DNA of 64,000 nucleotides, from contig CBDDBN010000030.1 of NCBI GenBank assembly GCA_965225735.1, positions 682,001 to 746,000 of the forward strand, in the 5' to 3' direction. The first letter of the stretch is position 1, and each line of letters starts with the position of its first letter. A model generated the notes under the pieces. That model was given only the letters and a program-made list of their open reading frames with translations. It had not been told where the DNA came from and did no database searches. This document shows, in pieces, positions 32,789 to 42,062 of this stretch. The stretch comes from Denitrobaculum sp965225735. Lineage in GTDB: Bacteria > Pseudomonadota > Alphaproteobacteria > Kiloniellales > Kiloniellaceae. A program made the translations under genes and the position numbers.

Positions 32789-32814
32789 GGCGCGCAAACC
32801 TCAGATCCCGCCAG

Positions 32815-33246
32815 TCAGCCTTCCGCAGCTTCCTCAGCCGGGGCTTCCTCTGCAGGAGCCTCTTCAGCCGGAGCTTCGGCAGCGGCCTTGGCAGCTTCTT
32901 CAGCTTCGCGCTTGGCTTCCGCTTCCATGGCCAGACGCTCCTGAGCCTTGGCTTTGGGCTGATTCTTCTTGGTCTGGTTCGGAATCGCCGGCGTCGCATA
33001 GAGATCGTTGGCTGCCAGGATGCGGGCCACGCGATCCGTCGGCAGCGCGCCGACCGACAGCCAGTGCTTGATCCGGTCTTCGTTGAGCTTCACCCGATCC
33101 GGATGATCTTTCGCGACCATCGGGTTGTAGGCGCCGACTTTTTCGATGAAGCGGCCATCGCGCGGGCTGCGCGTGTCAGCCACAACAACACGGTAGTAAG
33201 GACGCTTCTTGGCACCGCCACGGGCCAAACGGATTTTTACGGACAT
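32815..33246 (-). CDS. rpsP: 30S ribosomal protein S16
   Basis: A 143-residue S16. The core MSVKIRLARGGAKKRPYYRV and IEKVGAYNPM is about 85 residues; residues 100-143 form an Ala/Glu-rich tail, usual in this class. Confidence 0.96.
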   Translation of the reverse strand: MSVKIRLARGGAKKRPYYRVVVADTRSPRDGRFIEKVGAYNPMVAKDHPDRVKLNEDRIKHWLSVGALPTDRVARILAANDLYATPAIPNQTKKNQPKAKAQERLAMEAEAKREAEEAAKAAAEAPAEEAPAEEAPAEEAAEG

Positions 33247-33338
33247 GGACTTTCCTTCTACTCTTATCTTTTCAACCGGTTGGTCTGTTTCAATTCTTCG
33301 AACCGGCCGTCATGAGACAATCTCGTTAACCAGTTTGC

Positions 33339-34709
33339 TTACTGGGGGAACCCGCCACCGGGCGGCATCAAGCCTGACAAGCCCTGACGCATCAGGCCCT
33401 TTTTCCCCATCTTCTTAACTTTCTTCATCATGCGGTTGGCTTCCTGATACTGCTTCAGGAGCTTGTTGATTTCCTGCACCGTGGTGCCGGAACCGCCCGC
33501 AATACGGATCTTTCGGCTCGCCTTGATCAGCTCCGGCTTTGCGCGCTCCTGCGGTGTCATAGAAGACAACATCGCGAGCTGGCGCTTCACCAGACTGTCA
33601 TCGAGCTTGGCATTCTGCATTTTGGCCATCTGGGCCTTGTTCATGCCGGGCAGCATGTTCATCAGGCTCGAAAGGCCGCCCATCTTCTGCATCTGCTTGA
33701 GCTGCGAGGCAAGGTCGTCCAGGTCGAACTTGCCCTTCTGCATCTTCTTCGCGAGCTTCTCGGCATCTTCCTGCTCGATGGTCTCAGCGGCCTTTTCGAC
33801 CAGCGAAACCACGTCGCCCATGCCCAGGATCCGCGAGGCGATACGATCCGGATGGAAGTCTTCCAGAGCGTCGAGCTTTTCGCCGGAGCCCAGCAGCTTG
33901 ATGGGGCAACCGGTCACCGCACGCATGGAGAGCGCCGCACCACCGCGAGCATCGCCGTCGACGCGGGTCAGCATGATACCCGTCAGGCCGACCTTTTCCT
34001 TAAAGGCGGAGGCGACATTGACCGCGTCCTGGCCGGTCATGGCGTCGGCAACCAGCAGGGTTTCGTGCGGTTTCGCGGCATCGCGCACGGCCGCGACCTC
34101 GGCCATCAGCTCTTCGTCGATCGCCAGGCGGCCGGCGGTGTCGAGCATGATGACGTCGTAGCCTTCCAGCGCACCGCTCTGCAGGGCGCGCTTGGCAATG
34201 GCGACCGGCTGTTCGCCGGGGACGATGTTCAACGTCTTGACGAAAGCCTGCTCACCCAGGACCTTCAACTGTTCCTGGGCTGCCGGACGCCGTACGTCCA
34301 GGGAGGCCATCAGGACCCGCTTCTTGTCCTTGTTCGTCAGGCGGGAAGCGATTTTCGCACAGCTGGTCGTCTTACCGGAGCCCTGCAGGCCAACCAGCAT
34401 GATCACCGTCGGCGGGTTCGTGGTGATATTAAGGGCGGCATGTTCGGCGCCGAGCGTCTCGATCAGGTGGTCGTTGACGATCTTAACGACCATCTGGCCA
34501 GGCGTGACCGAACGCAGAACCTCCTGACCGATGGCCTTTTCACGGACACCCTCAACGAAGTCCTTGACCACCGGCAGCGCCACGTCGGCTTCCAACAACG
34601 CCACGCGCACCTCGCGCAGGGCCGCCGAGACGTCCTCTTCGCTGAGCGCGCCACGCCGGCGGAGTTTGTCAAAGACATCGCCGAGGCGTTCCTGAAGGCT
34701 TTCAAACAT
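33339..34709 (-). CDS. ffh: Signal recognition particle protein Ffh
   Basis: A 456-residue SRP54 GTPase that targets membrane proteins co-translationally with FtsY. It has an N domain (1-85), a G domain with VGLQGSGKTTS (Walker A) and DTAGR, and an M domain (300-430) that is Met-rich with the RNA-binding SGTTVQEINKLLKQYQEANR. C-terminal GLMPPGGGFPQ. ATG 34709. Confidence 0.97.
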   Translation of the reverse strand: MFESLQERLGDVFDKLRRRGALSEEDVSAALREVRVALLEADVALPVVKDFVEGVREKAIGQEVLRSVTPGQMVVKIVNDHLIETLGAEHAALNITTNPPTVIMLVGLQGSGKTTSCAKIASRLTNKDKKRVLMASLDVRRPAAQEQLKVLGEQAFVKTLNIVPGEQPVAIAKRALQSGALEGYDVIMLDTAGRLAIDEELMAEVAAVRDAAKPHETLLVADAMTGQDAVNVASAFKEKVGLTGIMLTRVDGDARGGAALSMRAVTGCPIKLLGSGEKLDALEDFHPDRIASRILGMGDVVSLVEKAAETIEQEDAEKLAKKMQKGKFDLDDLASQLKQMQKMGGLSSLMNMLPGMNKAQMAKMQNAKLDDSLVKRQLAMLSSMTPQERAKPELIKASRKIRIAGGSGTTVQEINKLLKQYQEANRMMKKVKKMGKKGLMRQGLSGLMPPGGGFPQ

Positions 34710-35042
34710 GCCGGTCGGATCCGATCGTCAATTGCAAAGCGTCAAACCAGGCCCGTCTGGGCCACGAAACCCACAAAGTCTTGGGCCAAACGCAGTTCGC
34801 GCCAGTGCGCGACACTCGCGGACTGGCGGGGCTTCTCGAAGCCGGCAGATGGCCTAAGCTGTGATGGCGCGGAACATAGGGACCGAATGCCCGCGCGTCA
34901 AGCCTGCGTAAAGGCATGACATCGACGACCGATTTCTGCCCAGTAACGAAGGCCGGGCTTGCAGACCTTATAATACAGCAATGCAGGCGAAACATAGCTT
35001 CCCCATGGACTTCACCGGGTCTCTAGCCATATAACCGCCTGC
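34710..35042. other. Divergent intergenic region, ffh / dapF
   Basis: 333 bp. A TATAAT at 34969-34974 could be the -10 of dapF (no good -35). No other structure was seen; open frames here look random. Confidence 0.3.
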
Positions 35043-35876
35043 ATGGATCAACTGGCCTTCATAAAGATGCACGGTCTGGGCAACGACTTCGTCGTGCTCG
35101 ACAGCCGCCGCACGCCGATCGCGCTCACGATTGAGGAAGCGCGCTGGTTGGCCGACCGGCGCTTCGGCATCGGCTGCGACCAGTTGATCGTGATGGAACC
35201 GGCCAATAGTGAGGGCGCCGACCTCTTCATGCGCATCCGCAACCCGGACGGCGGCGAGTCCGAGGCTTGTGGCAACGCCACACGCTGCATCGCCTCGCTG
35301 GTGATGGGTGAGACCGGACGGGACAAGGTCGTGATCGAGACTCTGGCCGGCCATCTGCCGGCGATTGCCGCAGATTCGAACCAAATCACCGTCGATATGG
35401 GTCCCGCCAACCTGGACTGGCAAGAGATTCCCCTGGCCGAAGAGCGCGACACTTTGCACCTGGGCATCGGTCTCGGGCCGCTGCAGGACCCGGTCGGGGT
35501 TAACATGGGTAATCCTCACGCCGTTTTCTTTGTGGAGGATGCTGACAGCATCGATCTAGCAGCCCTGGGTCCTACACTCGAGCATGATCCCCTCCTGCCC
35601 GAACGCGCCAACATCTCGGTCGTCTCGCTATCGGGGCCGAACCAGCTGCGGCAACGGGTTTGGGAGCGGGGCGCGGGCATTACACTGGCCTGCGGATCCG
35701 GGGCCTGCGCCGGCGCGGTGGCGGCGGTCCGACGCGGTGTCACGGGGCGCAGCGTCGAGACACGCATGGACGGCGGTACTCTGCGCCTCGAGTGGCGGGA
35801 AGATGGCCATGTGCTGATGACCGGACCGGTCGCGACCTCTTTCCGCGGCGAAGTGGACAGGACGCTGCTGTCATGA
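35043..35876 (+). CDS. dapF: Diaminopimelate epimerase
   Basis: A 277-residue DapF that converts LL- to meso-diaminopimelate for lysine and peptidoglycan. The two catalytic Cys are in ESEACGNATRC and ITLACGSGACAGAVA; substrate-binding FIKMHGLGNDFVVLD opens the protein. Its stop overlaps the mtaB start (ATGA). Confidence 0.96.
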   Translation: MDQLAFIKMHGLGNDFVVLDSRRTPIALTIEEARWLADRRFGIGCDQLIVMEPANSEGADLFMRIRNPDGGESEACGNATRCIASLVMGETGRDKVVIETLAGHLPAIAADSNQITVDMGPANLDWQEIPLAEERDTLHLGIGLGPLQDPVGVNMGNPHAVFFVEDADSIDLAALGPTLEHDPLLPERANISVVSLSGPNQLRQRVWERGAGITLACGSGACAGAVAAVRRGVTGRSVETRMDGGTLRLEWREDGHVLMTGPVATSFRGEVDRTLLS

Positions 35877-37117
35877 CCGATCCCAAGATCATCACCTTCG
35901 GCTGCCGGCTGAACAGCTACGAGTCTGAGGTCATGCGCGGTCATGCCCGAGCCGCTGGCCTGGAAAACGCCGTCATCATCAACACCTGCGCAGTCACCGC
36001 CGAAGCGGAACGTCAAGCCCGGCAGAGCATCCGGCGCGCCCGGCGCGAGAACCCGGACGCCCAGGTTATCGTGACCGGCTGTGCCGCCCAGATCTCGCCA
36101 GACAGTTACGCCGACATGCCCGAAGTCGACCGGGTCATCGGCAACGAAGAAAAGCTGAAAGCCGAAAGCTTCGGCCTGGATCAGACCGAGCGCGTGGTGG
36201 TCAACGACATCATGTCCGTGACCGAAACTGCGGCCCACTTAATCCACGGCTACGAAGAGCGGACCCGCGCTTTCGTTCAGGTTCAACAGGGCTGCAACCA
36301 TCGCTGCACCTTCTGCATCATCCCCTTCGGCCGGGGCAACAATCGCTCGGTCCCCATCGGCGAGATCGTCAAACAGGTCAGGATCCTGGTGGCAAACGGC
36401 GTGGCCGAGGTGGTTTTCACCGGGGTGGACATCACCGATTACGGCAAGGACCTGCCTGGCCAGCCAAGCCTGGGGCAGATGGCCCGCCGGCTGCTGGCTC
36501 TGGTGCCAGAACTCAAGCGACTGAGGCTGTCTTCGGTGGATCCAGTCGAGGTGGATGACGATATCCTGCGCCTGATCGCCGAAGAAGAGCGCCTGATGCC
36601 GCATCTGCACGTCTCCTTGCAAGCCGGGGACGACATGGTCTTGAAGCGGATGAAGCGGCGGCACCTGCGGGCGGATGCAGTAAGTTTCTGCGAGCGGGTT
36701 CGCCGGTTGCGTCCCGATGTGGTTTTCGGGGCCGACATCATCGCCGGCTTTCCCACCGAGACCGACGAGATGTTCGAAAACTCCTTACGGGCTGTCGACG
36801 ATTGCGGCCTGACCTATCTGCATGTCTTCCCCTATTCGCCCCGCCCGGGAACGCCGGCAGCACGCATGCCGCAAGTCCCCGGGAACCTGCGCAAGGAGAG
36901 GGCGGCACGCCTGCGCCAACTCGGCGCGGCACGGGAAGAGGCGTTTCTTCGAAGCCGGGTCGGCAGCCAGGCGCAGGTGCTGGTCGAAAAGGAAGGCTTC
37001 GGCCGCAGCGAGCACTTCGCTCCGGTCGTTCTGGCTGACGGACGGGTGGGCGACGTCCTGCCGATCGAAATTTCGGGCTTACGAGAATCACATTTGATCG
37101 GAGCGCTGGCAGCGTGA
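35873..37117 (+). CDS. mtaB: tRNA N6-threonylcarbamoyladenosine methylthiotransferase
   Basis: A 414-residue radical-SAM methylthiotransferase of the MtaB type, acting on t6A37 of tRNAs. It has an N-terminal UPF0004 domain with three Cys (FGCRLNSYE, INTCAVTAE, VTGCAAQ), the radical-SAM motif CNHRCTFCIIPFGRG, and a C-terminal TRAM-like part. It starts at ATG 35873, overlapping dapF, and its stop overlaps ftsY (GTGA), so the three genes are one coupled unit. The frame is open further into dapF. Confidence 0.94.
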   Translation: MTDPKIITFGCRLNSYESEVMRGHARAAGLENAVIINTCAVTAEAERQARQSIRRARRENPDAQVIVTGCAAQISPDSYADMPEVDRVIGNEEKLKAESFGLDQTERVVVNDIMSVTETAAHLIHGYEERTRAFVQVQQGCNHRCTFCIIPFGRGNNRSVPIGEIVKQVRILVANGVAEVVFTGVDITDYGKDLPGQPSLGQMARRLLALVPELKRLRLSSVDPVEVDDDILRLIAEEERLMPHLHVSLQAGDDMVLKRMKRRHLRADAVSFCERVRRLRPDVVFGADIIAGFPTETDEMFENSLRAVDDCGLTYLHVFPYSPRPGTPAARMPQVPGNLRKERAARLRQLGAAREEAFLRSRVGSQAQVLVEKEGFGRSEHFAPVVLADGRVGDVLPIEISGLRESHLIGALAA

Positions 37118-38052
37118 GCGAAACACAGGAAAAACGGGGCTGGTTTTCCCGCCTCAAGGCTGGCCTAACGCGTTCGTCTTCCAAACTCACCGACGGCATT
37201 TCGGGCATCTTCACCAAGCGCAAGCTGGACGATGCGGCTTTGGAGGAGCTGGAAGAACTGCTGATCACATCGGATCTGGGTGTGACCACGGCCGCCAAGC
37301 TCACAGCCAATCTCGCGAAGACTCGCTTCAACAAGGACGTCGATCCCATCGAGGTTCGCGAAGCCCTGGCCGACGACATTGCCGCCCTGCTGGAGCCGGT
37401 CGCGAAGCCCCTGACAATCGATGCCAGCCGTAAGCCACACGTCGTTCTTGTGGTCGGGGTAAACGGCAGCGGCAAGACAACGACCATCGGTAAGCTCGCC
37501 ACCGATCTTGGCCGACAGGGTCATTCGGTGCTTCTGGCGGCTGGCGATACCTTCCGGGCGGCCGCCATCGATCAACTCAAGATCTGGGGTGAACGCACGG
37601 GCTGCGCCGTCGTTGCGAAGGCTCCGGGCGCGGATGCTGCGGGCTTGGCCTTTGAAGCGATCGAGACCGCACGCGCTCAGGGCAACGATCTGGTTCTGAT
37701 CGACACCGCCGGACGGCTGCACAACAAGTCCGATCTCATGGCGGAATTGCAAAAGGTCGTGCGCGTTATCAAAAAGCTGGATCCGGAGGCACCGCACGAT
37801 GTCCTTCTGGTTCTGGATGCGACCACAGGCCAGAACGCGATTTCGCAGTTAGGGACCTTCAAAGAGCTTGTCTCCGTCACCGGCCTGGTCCTGACCAAGC
37901 TGGACGGCTCAGCACGCGGCGGTGTCCTTCTGGCCCTCGCTGAAAAATTCGCTCTGCCCGTACACGCCATTGGCGTCGGCGAAGGCGCTGAGGATATGCG
38001 TCCCTTCCGCGCACGCGATTTCGCCCGCAGTCTGATGGGCTTGGAAAGCTAG
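37114..38052 (+). CDS. ftsY: SRP receptor FtsY
   Basis: A 312-residue SRP receptor GTPase. N domain from SRLKAGLTRSSSKL; G domain with VVGVNGSGKTTTIGKLA, AAGDTFRAAAIDQL, DTAGRLHNKSDLM and TKLDGSARGG; end DFARSLMGLE. It has only a short A region, as in many alphaproteobacteria. GTG start. Confidence 0.97.
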   Translation: MSETQEKRGWFSRLKAGLTRSSSKLTDGISGIFTKRKLDDAALEELEELLITSDLGVTTAAKLTANLAKTRFNKDVDPIEVREALADDIAALLEPVAKPLTIDASRKPHVVLVVGVNGSGKTTTIGKLATDLGRQGHSVLLAAGDTFRAAAIDQLKIWGERTGCAVVAKAPGADAAGLAFEAIETARAQGNDLVLIDTAGRLHNKSDLMAELQKVVRVIKKLDPEAPHDVLLVLDATTGQNAISQLGTFKELVSVTGLVLTKLDGSARGGVLLALAEKFALPVHAIGVGEGAEDMRPFRARDFARSLMGLES

Positions 38053-38158
38053 CCTTCGGCGCTGCACACCCTGATCTCTAAATCTCTCAAACACCTAGAT
38101 AAACCAGTTCCGCTGCGAGCAGCTATTCCTGCCACCCGACGACTAAACCAACAATCGT

Positions 38159-38182
38159 CACAGACGTTACATTTAGTCTGTG
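38159..38182. promoter_or_regulatory. 7-bp inverted repeat upstream of the M15 peptidase gene
   Basis: CACAGAC-N10-GTCTGTG, just upstream of a TATAAT box at 38220-38225. The dyad lies where an activator or a repressor could control this promoter. Confidence 0.5.
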
Positions 38183-38219
38183 TCGAAATCTCAGTTTCGG
38201 TTCGGTTAAAGTCCTAGGA

Positions 38220-38225
38220 TATAAT
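38220..38225 (+). promoter_or_regulatory. Candidate -10 box (TATAAT) of the M15 peptidase gene
   Basis: Perfect TATAAT, 30 bp before the ATG. The -35 region has TTTCGG at 38195-38200 with a 19-bp spacer, which is weak. Confidence 0.4.
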
Positions 38226-38254
38226 CCCACTGGGGAACGGGGAGCGAGAACACC

Positions 38255-38710
38255 ATGAAACTCTCAGCAAATTTCAGCTTAGCGGAGGCCGTGAAATCGC
38301 AGACAGCCTTGCGGTGCGGCATTGACAACACGCCGAACGACGCACAGATCGCCTGTCTGAAAGCGGTTGCCGAAAAGATCCTTCAGCCGGTGCGAGACCA
38401 CTTCGCAACGCCCTTCTCACCGTCCTCCTGGTTTCGCTCACCGGCACTCTGCACACAGATCGGTTCGAAAACGACAAGCCAGCACGCCAAAGGTCAAGCC
38501 GCAGACTTCGAGGTGCCCGGCGTCTCCAACTACGATTTGGCGCTCTGGATCACGGAGAACCTCGATTTCGATCAGTTGATCCTGGAACACTGGAAAGCCG
38601 GCGTTCCTTCAGCCGGTTGGGTCCACTGCAGCTACGTCGGTCCAGACAAAAATCGGGAAGAGATCCTTCGCTACAACGGCAGCCAGTATCTGCCCGGCCT
38701 TTCCGATTAA
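38255..38710 (+). CDS. Phage-type M15 peptidase (endolysin-like)
   Basis: A 151-residue protein of the Peptidase M15A group found in phage endolysins and tail proteins. Zinc site: SQHAKGQAADFE (HxxxxxxD type) and GWVHCSY with the second His; WFRSPALC is the family substrate region. No signal peptide, so it would need a holin or another route to reach the wall. No other phage gene is near; it may be a domesticated remnant. A GGGGAGCGAG ribosome site precedes ATG 38255. Confidence 0.8.
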   Translation: MKLSANFSLAEAVKSQTALRCGIDNTPNDAQIACLKAVAEKILQPVRDHFATPFSPSSWFRSPALCTQIGSKTTSQHAKGQAADFEVPGVSNYDLALWITENLDFDQLILEHWKAGVPSAGWVHCSYVGPDKNREEILRYNGSQYLPGLSD

Positions 38711-38763
38711 GCATGGTCAAAGCGAGTTCATCACTTTTGCGAAGTCTATTAACGCGAAGGCAG

Positions 38764-38840
38764 TGGCGCGCCCGGCAGGATTCGAACCTGCGACCCCAGG
38801 ATTAGGAATCCTGTGCTCTATCCAACTGAGCTACGGGCGC
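38764..38840 (-). tRNA. tRNA-Arg (anticodon CCT)
   Basis: A 77-base tRNA on the minus strand with the CCA end encoded. Acceptor stem GCGCCCG/CGGGCGC, D-loop AGCTCAGTTGGATAGAGC, anticodon stem CAGGA/TCCTG with loop TTCCTAA, T-loop GGTTCGAATCC. It reads AGG codons. Confidence 0.95.
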
Positions 38841-38951
38841 TAAATGGGTTGATGGCGCCCGTTATACATGGGGGGCCACGCTTTGCCTACTCTACAAAGT
38901 AGCCTTTTCCACCAGACTGAAACCAAGGCGGCCCACAACGATGGACTTACA

Positions 38952-39500
38952 CTAAAACAGTTTCTCTAGCGGCAGATGATAGTAAACAGTTGCAATCTCG
39001 ACGCCCGGGTTGGTATCGCCGATGCTGGCGTTGGAGATATGGCTGATAGCGAAGGCCAGGCGGGAGCGGTCGTTGAAGCGGTAGGCCAGTTCGATCTGAG
39101 AACGGAACTCGATCACACTATCCAGGTCCAGACCATCACCCTCGGTAAAGGCGCCAACGCCGAAGCTTGGCGTCAGCACCACGCGGTTGCCGAAATAGAT
39201 ATCGACCAGGACACCGCCGCCACCCCAGATACCGCCTTCGCTCGTGGCCTCGATACCGGCCCAAGGCTTGAAGATCCAGAGCTTCTCGTCATGGCGATAC
39301 TCTAACCGAAAGTCAGCCGCGTCGTCTGCATCGTCATCCTTAATCGCGCGCAGAGCGTCGAAGTAGCCGACGCCGAAAGAAAGCAGCGCCGCATCGTCTT
39401 CCTCCGCTTGAGCTTTTGTCGCAAAACCTGACACGGAAGAAATGAATAAAGCCGTCGCAAGAACAGCCGCTGTCGAAAAGAAACGGCGCCGAAATGACAC
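38952..39500 (-). CDS. PagL-like lipid A 3-O-deacylase (acyloxyacyl hydrolase)
   Basis: A 182-residue outer-membrane beta-barrel. A signal peptide covers about residues 1-32 (TAAVLATALFISSVSGF). The catalytic motif HISNASIGDTNPGVE matches the PagL His-x-Ser and the later Glu. The last residue is Phe, typical for OmpA-like barrel insertion. GTG 39500 has GGGGGGA upstream; a TTG five codons earlier is possible. It would remove the 3-O acyl chain of lipid A and alter outer-membrane permeability. Confidence 0.82.
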   Translation of the reverse strand: MSFRRRFFSTAAVLATALFISSVSGFATKAQAEEDDAALLSFGVGYFDALRAIKDDDADDAADFRLEYRHDEKLWIFKPWAGIEATSEGGIWGGGGVLVDIYFGNRVVLTPSFGVGAFTEGDGLDLDSVIEFRSQIELAYRFNDRSRLAFAISHISNASIGDTNPGVEIATVYYHLPLEKLF

Positions 39501-39706
39501 AGCAGATCCCCCCAAATTTGCTACCCACTCGCGGGTGCCGGCACAAAAACCCCTCGACCTGCCGACGCCCTCGAATCTACGCGCAACCGCCTCCTTGCTG
39601 ATCAGAAACGATCACTTGTCTGCGCATCATACGAAACTTCCTGCTCTACGCAACCGCTTGTGGTTGCTCTGTTCCGTTTGCACAGTTCTGTCGCACCGCT
39701 GGCACG

Positions 39707-40042
39707 TCAATCTTCCGGATCGCTTATCTGGAAAGGGTTCCCTTCCGGATCCCGACCGCGAGCGATACCTAGATCACGCGAAGGATGAGCCTTGATCTCA
39801 CCCAATCTGACGCCGCGCACGCGCAACCGCTCGTAGGTAACGTCCAGGGATTCGCTGCTGTCGAAATCCAGCCTCGGTTTTCGCTTCCCCCTGTGCAGAG
39901 CGATTTCGCAAGAACCGGCGTCAAAGGCAATCCAGCCTTCCCGCTCTTCAGCAACAGGTAGCCCAAGCTTGTCCCGGTAAAAGGTGGCCTCCTTCTCAAA
40001 GTCGGAGACGAAAATCACGATCCGTTTGAGATTCAGGCTCAT
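39707..40042 (-). CDS. VOC family protein (glyoxalase/dioxygenase fold)
   Basis: A 111-residue vicinal-oxygen-chelate protein: MSLNLKRIVIFVSDFEKEAT, FYRDKLGLPV, and the end ARGRDPEGNPFQISDPED. Metal ligands are not obvious in the first half, so it may bind a ligand rather than catalyse. ATG 40042 has AAGG upstream. It lies 22 bp after pip. Confidence 0.8.
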   Translation of the reverse strand: MSLNLKRIVIFVSDFEKEATFYRDKLGLPVAEEREGWIAFDAGSCEIALHRGKRKPRLDFDSSESLDVTYERLRVRGVRLGEIKAHPSRDLGIARGRDPEGNPFQISDPED

Positions 40043-40064
40043 GATTGAGGCCTTCCATCCTACC

Positions 40065-41039
40065 CTAGGCAAGCGCCTTAAAACGCTCCGTCGCAGCGAT
40101 CAGAGCATTTCGGACACCCGGCTCCATGGCCGAATGTCCAGCATCCGGAACAACAAGATAGTCAGCTTCCGGCCAGGCTTTGTGGAGTTCATAGGCCGTA
40201 ACAATGGGACAGACGACGTCATAGCGCCCTTGCACGATCACCGCAGGAATCTTGCGAATCCGATCGATGTTCTCAAGCAGATGATTTTCCGGCAGGAAGA
40301 TCTGATTGACAAAGTAGTGAGCCTCGATACGCGCCAGATTGAGCGCCATGGCATCCTCGCCAAAAGCCGCCACCGTGCTGGGGCTGGGCAGCAGCGTCGA
40401 GCAGCAACCCTCGAAGGTGCTCCAGATCCGCGCGGCCGGCAGGTGCACAGCCGGATCCGGATCGGTCAGGCGTTTATGATAATTGTTCAGCAGATCTTCC
40501 CGCTCTTCCGGCGGCAGAAATTCGGAAAAACGCGCCCATTCTTCGGGGAAAATCATACGCATCCCCCGCAGAAACCAGTCGATCTCAAAGGGGCGGCAAA
40601 GAAAAATTCCGCGTAGGATAAGCCCGCGCACCGCTTCCGGATGCGCTTGCGCATAGGCCAAGGCAAGCGTGCTGCCCCAAGAACCGCCAAAGACCACCCA
40701 GCGATCAATACCGAGGGACTCGCGCAGAGCCTCCATATCGGCGATCAGATGTTGTGTCGTGTTGTTGGTCAGCTCTCCTTGCGGTTTTGACCGCCCAGCG
40801 CCGCGCTGATCGAACACCACGATCCGATAGGCTGAAGGATTGAAAAAGCGGCGATGGTCTGGCGCCGCGCCAGCGCCAGGTCCTCCGTGCAAAAAGACGA
40901 CAGGCGTGCCCTGCGGATTTCCGCAGGTTTCCCAATAGATCTCATGCAGATCGTCCACCGCCAGAAAACCGCTGTCGATGGGTTCGATCGAAGGAAAGAG
41001 GCCGGCCATTTGGCCCGGACTGTCGGCACTAGACACCAT
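40065..41039 (-). CDS. pip: Proline iminopeptidase
   Basis: A 324-residue alpha/beta hydrolase of peptidase family S33, which removes N-terminal proline. HGGPGAG is the oxyanion hole, GGSWGSTLAL the Ser nucleophile, and the Asp and His are in QGRYDVVCP and PDAGHSAMEP. The start is uncertain: ATG 41039 is used; TTG 41060 and ATG 41009 are alternatives. Confidence 0.9.
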   Translation of the reverse strand: MVSSADSPGQMAGLFPSIEPIDSGFLAVDDLHEIYWETCGNPQGTPVVFLHGGPGAGAAPDHRRFFNPSAYRIVVFDQRGAGRSKPQGELTNNTTQHLIADMEALRESLGIDRWVVFGGSWGSTLALAYAQAHPEAVRGLILRGIFLCRPFEIDWFLRGMRMIFPEEWARFSEFLPPEEREDLLNNYHKRLTDPDPAVHLPAARIWSTFEGCCSTLLPSPSTVAAFGEDAMALNLARIEAHYFVNQIFLPENHLLENIDRIRKIPAVIVQGRYDVVCPIVTAYELHKAWPEADYLVVPDAGHSAMEPGVRNALIAATERFKALA

Positions 41040-41246
41040 GATCGCTATCAAATCCTTCAAAAGCTCACGACGCGGGCCGCTTCAGGCTTGGCGTTCGAGT
41101 TTGCGCCGCGCCCGCCGACACCGCGGGGCTATGATGCCGCAACCTGTCCCGACCTCGCCAGGGGTAAAAGGCCGTCACGCGCTTTAGCTACGTTTCTTGA
41201 TGTGAATTCAAGTCAACACGACGGACAGATCCGTTAAACTGCTGCT

Positions 41247-42062
41247 ATGCACAGCAGATCACGCCTTTCTCTTTGTATCTTCACGCTCTACCTGCTGTTA
41301 GCGGGTTATGCCTTCGCCGAGGACGCACTTTCCGGACTCCCCGAACCTTTCGAGTTGGGCGAAAGCCTCTCCGTGTCGGAGGTGATCGATGGTAACAGCC
41401 TACTGCTGGAAGATGGTCAGCTTGTGCGTCTTGCGGGCATCCAGGCGCCACGCGCGCCCGCAGGTACCGAGCCCGAAGTCGCAAAGACCTGGCCTCTTTC
41501 CCTTGCGGCAGCAACCACCCTCGCCGCGCTGATCGGCGATGACAAGGTGACACTGGCCTACAGCGGCAGAAGACTCGACCGGCATGGCCGGATCCTTGCC
41601 CATGCGACCAATGCCGCGGGGCAGTGGTTGCAGGCCGCCCTGCTAAGGAAAGGTCTTGCCCGCGTCGACAGCTATCCCGACAACCGGACGGGCGTATCTG
41701 AAATGCTGGCGCTTGAAAGCCAGGCGCGCAGGCAGCAGCTTGGCCTTTGGCGCCATCCACTCTACGCCGTGCGCCGCGCGGAAGACGCGGAACAGGACGT
41801 TGGCACTTTCCAGCTGATCGAAGGCCGCGTCTTGAAGGTGGCGATCGTAGGTGGACGGGCTTATCTTAATTTCGGAGAGGACTGGCGCAGCGATTTCACA
41901 TTGGTGATTGAGCCAGCGCAACGACGTCAGTTCGAAGCTGAGGGCCTCGACCCGCGATTTTTCGAAGGCCGCCGCGTGCGGGCGCGCGGTTGGCTTGGTT
42001 ACAGGAACGGTGCGACGATTACTGTCACGCATCCAGAACAGATAGAGGTACTCGATCGATGA
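41247..42062 (+). CDS. Exported SNase-like protein (probably altered active site)
   Basis: A 271-residue protein with a signal peptide (LCIFTLYLLLAGYAFAED) and an SNase/OB-fold domain. EVIDGNSLLLEDGQLVRLAG and DRHGRILAHA match the nuclease fold, but where staphylococcal nuclease has Asp and the catalytic Glu (GIDxPE) this protein has GIQAPR, so catalysis may be lost. About 90 C-terminal residues form an extra beta domain. Its stop overlaps the M48 start (ATGA). Confidence 0.8.
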   Translation: MHSRSRLSLCIFTLYLLLAGYAFAEDALSGLPEPFELGESLSVSEVIDGNSLLLEDGQLVRLAGIQAPRAPAGTEPEVAKTWPLSLAAATTLAALIGDDKVTLAYSGRRLDRHGRILAHATNAAGQWLQAALLRKGLARVDSYPDNRTGVSEMLALESQARRQQLGLWRHPLYAVRRAEDAEQDVGTFQLIEGRVLKVAIVGGRAYLNFGEDWRSDFTLVIEPAQRRQFEAEGLDPRFFEGRRVRARGWLGYRNGATITVTHPEQIEVLDR

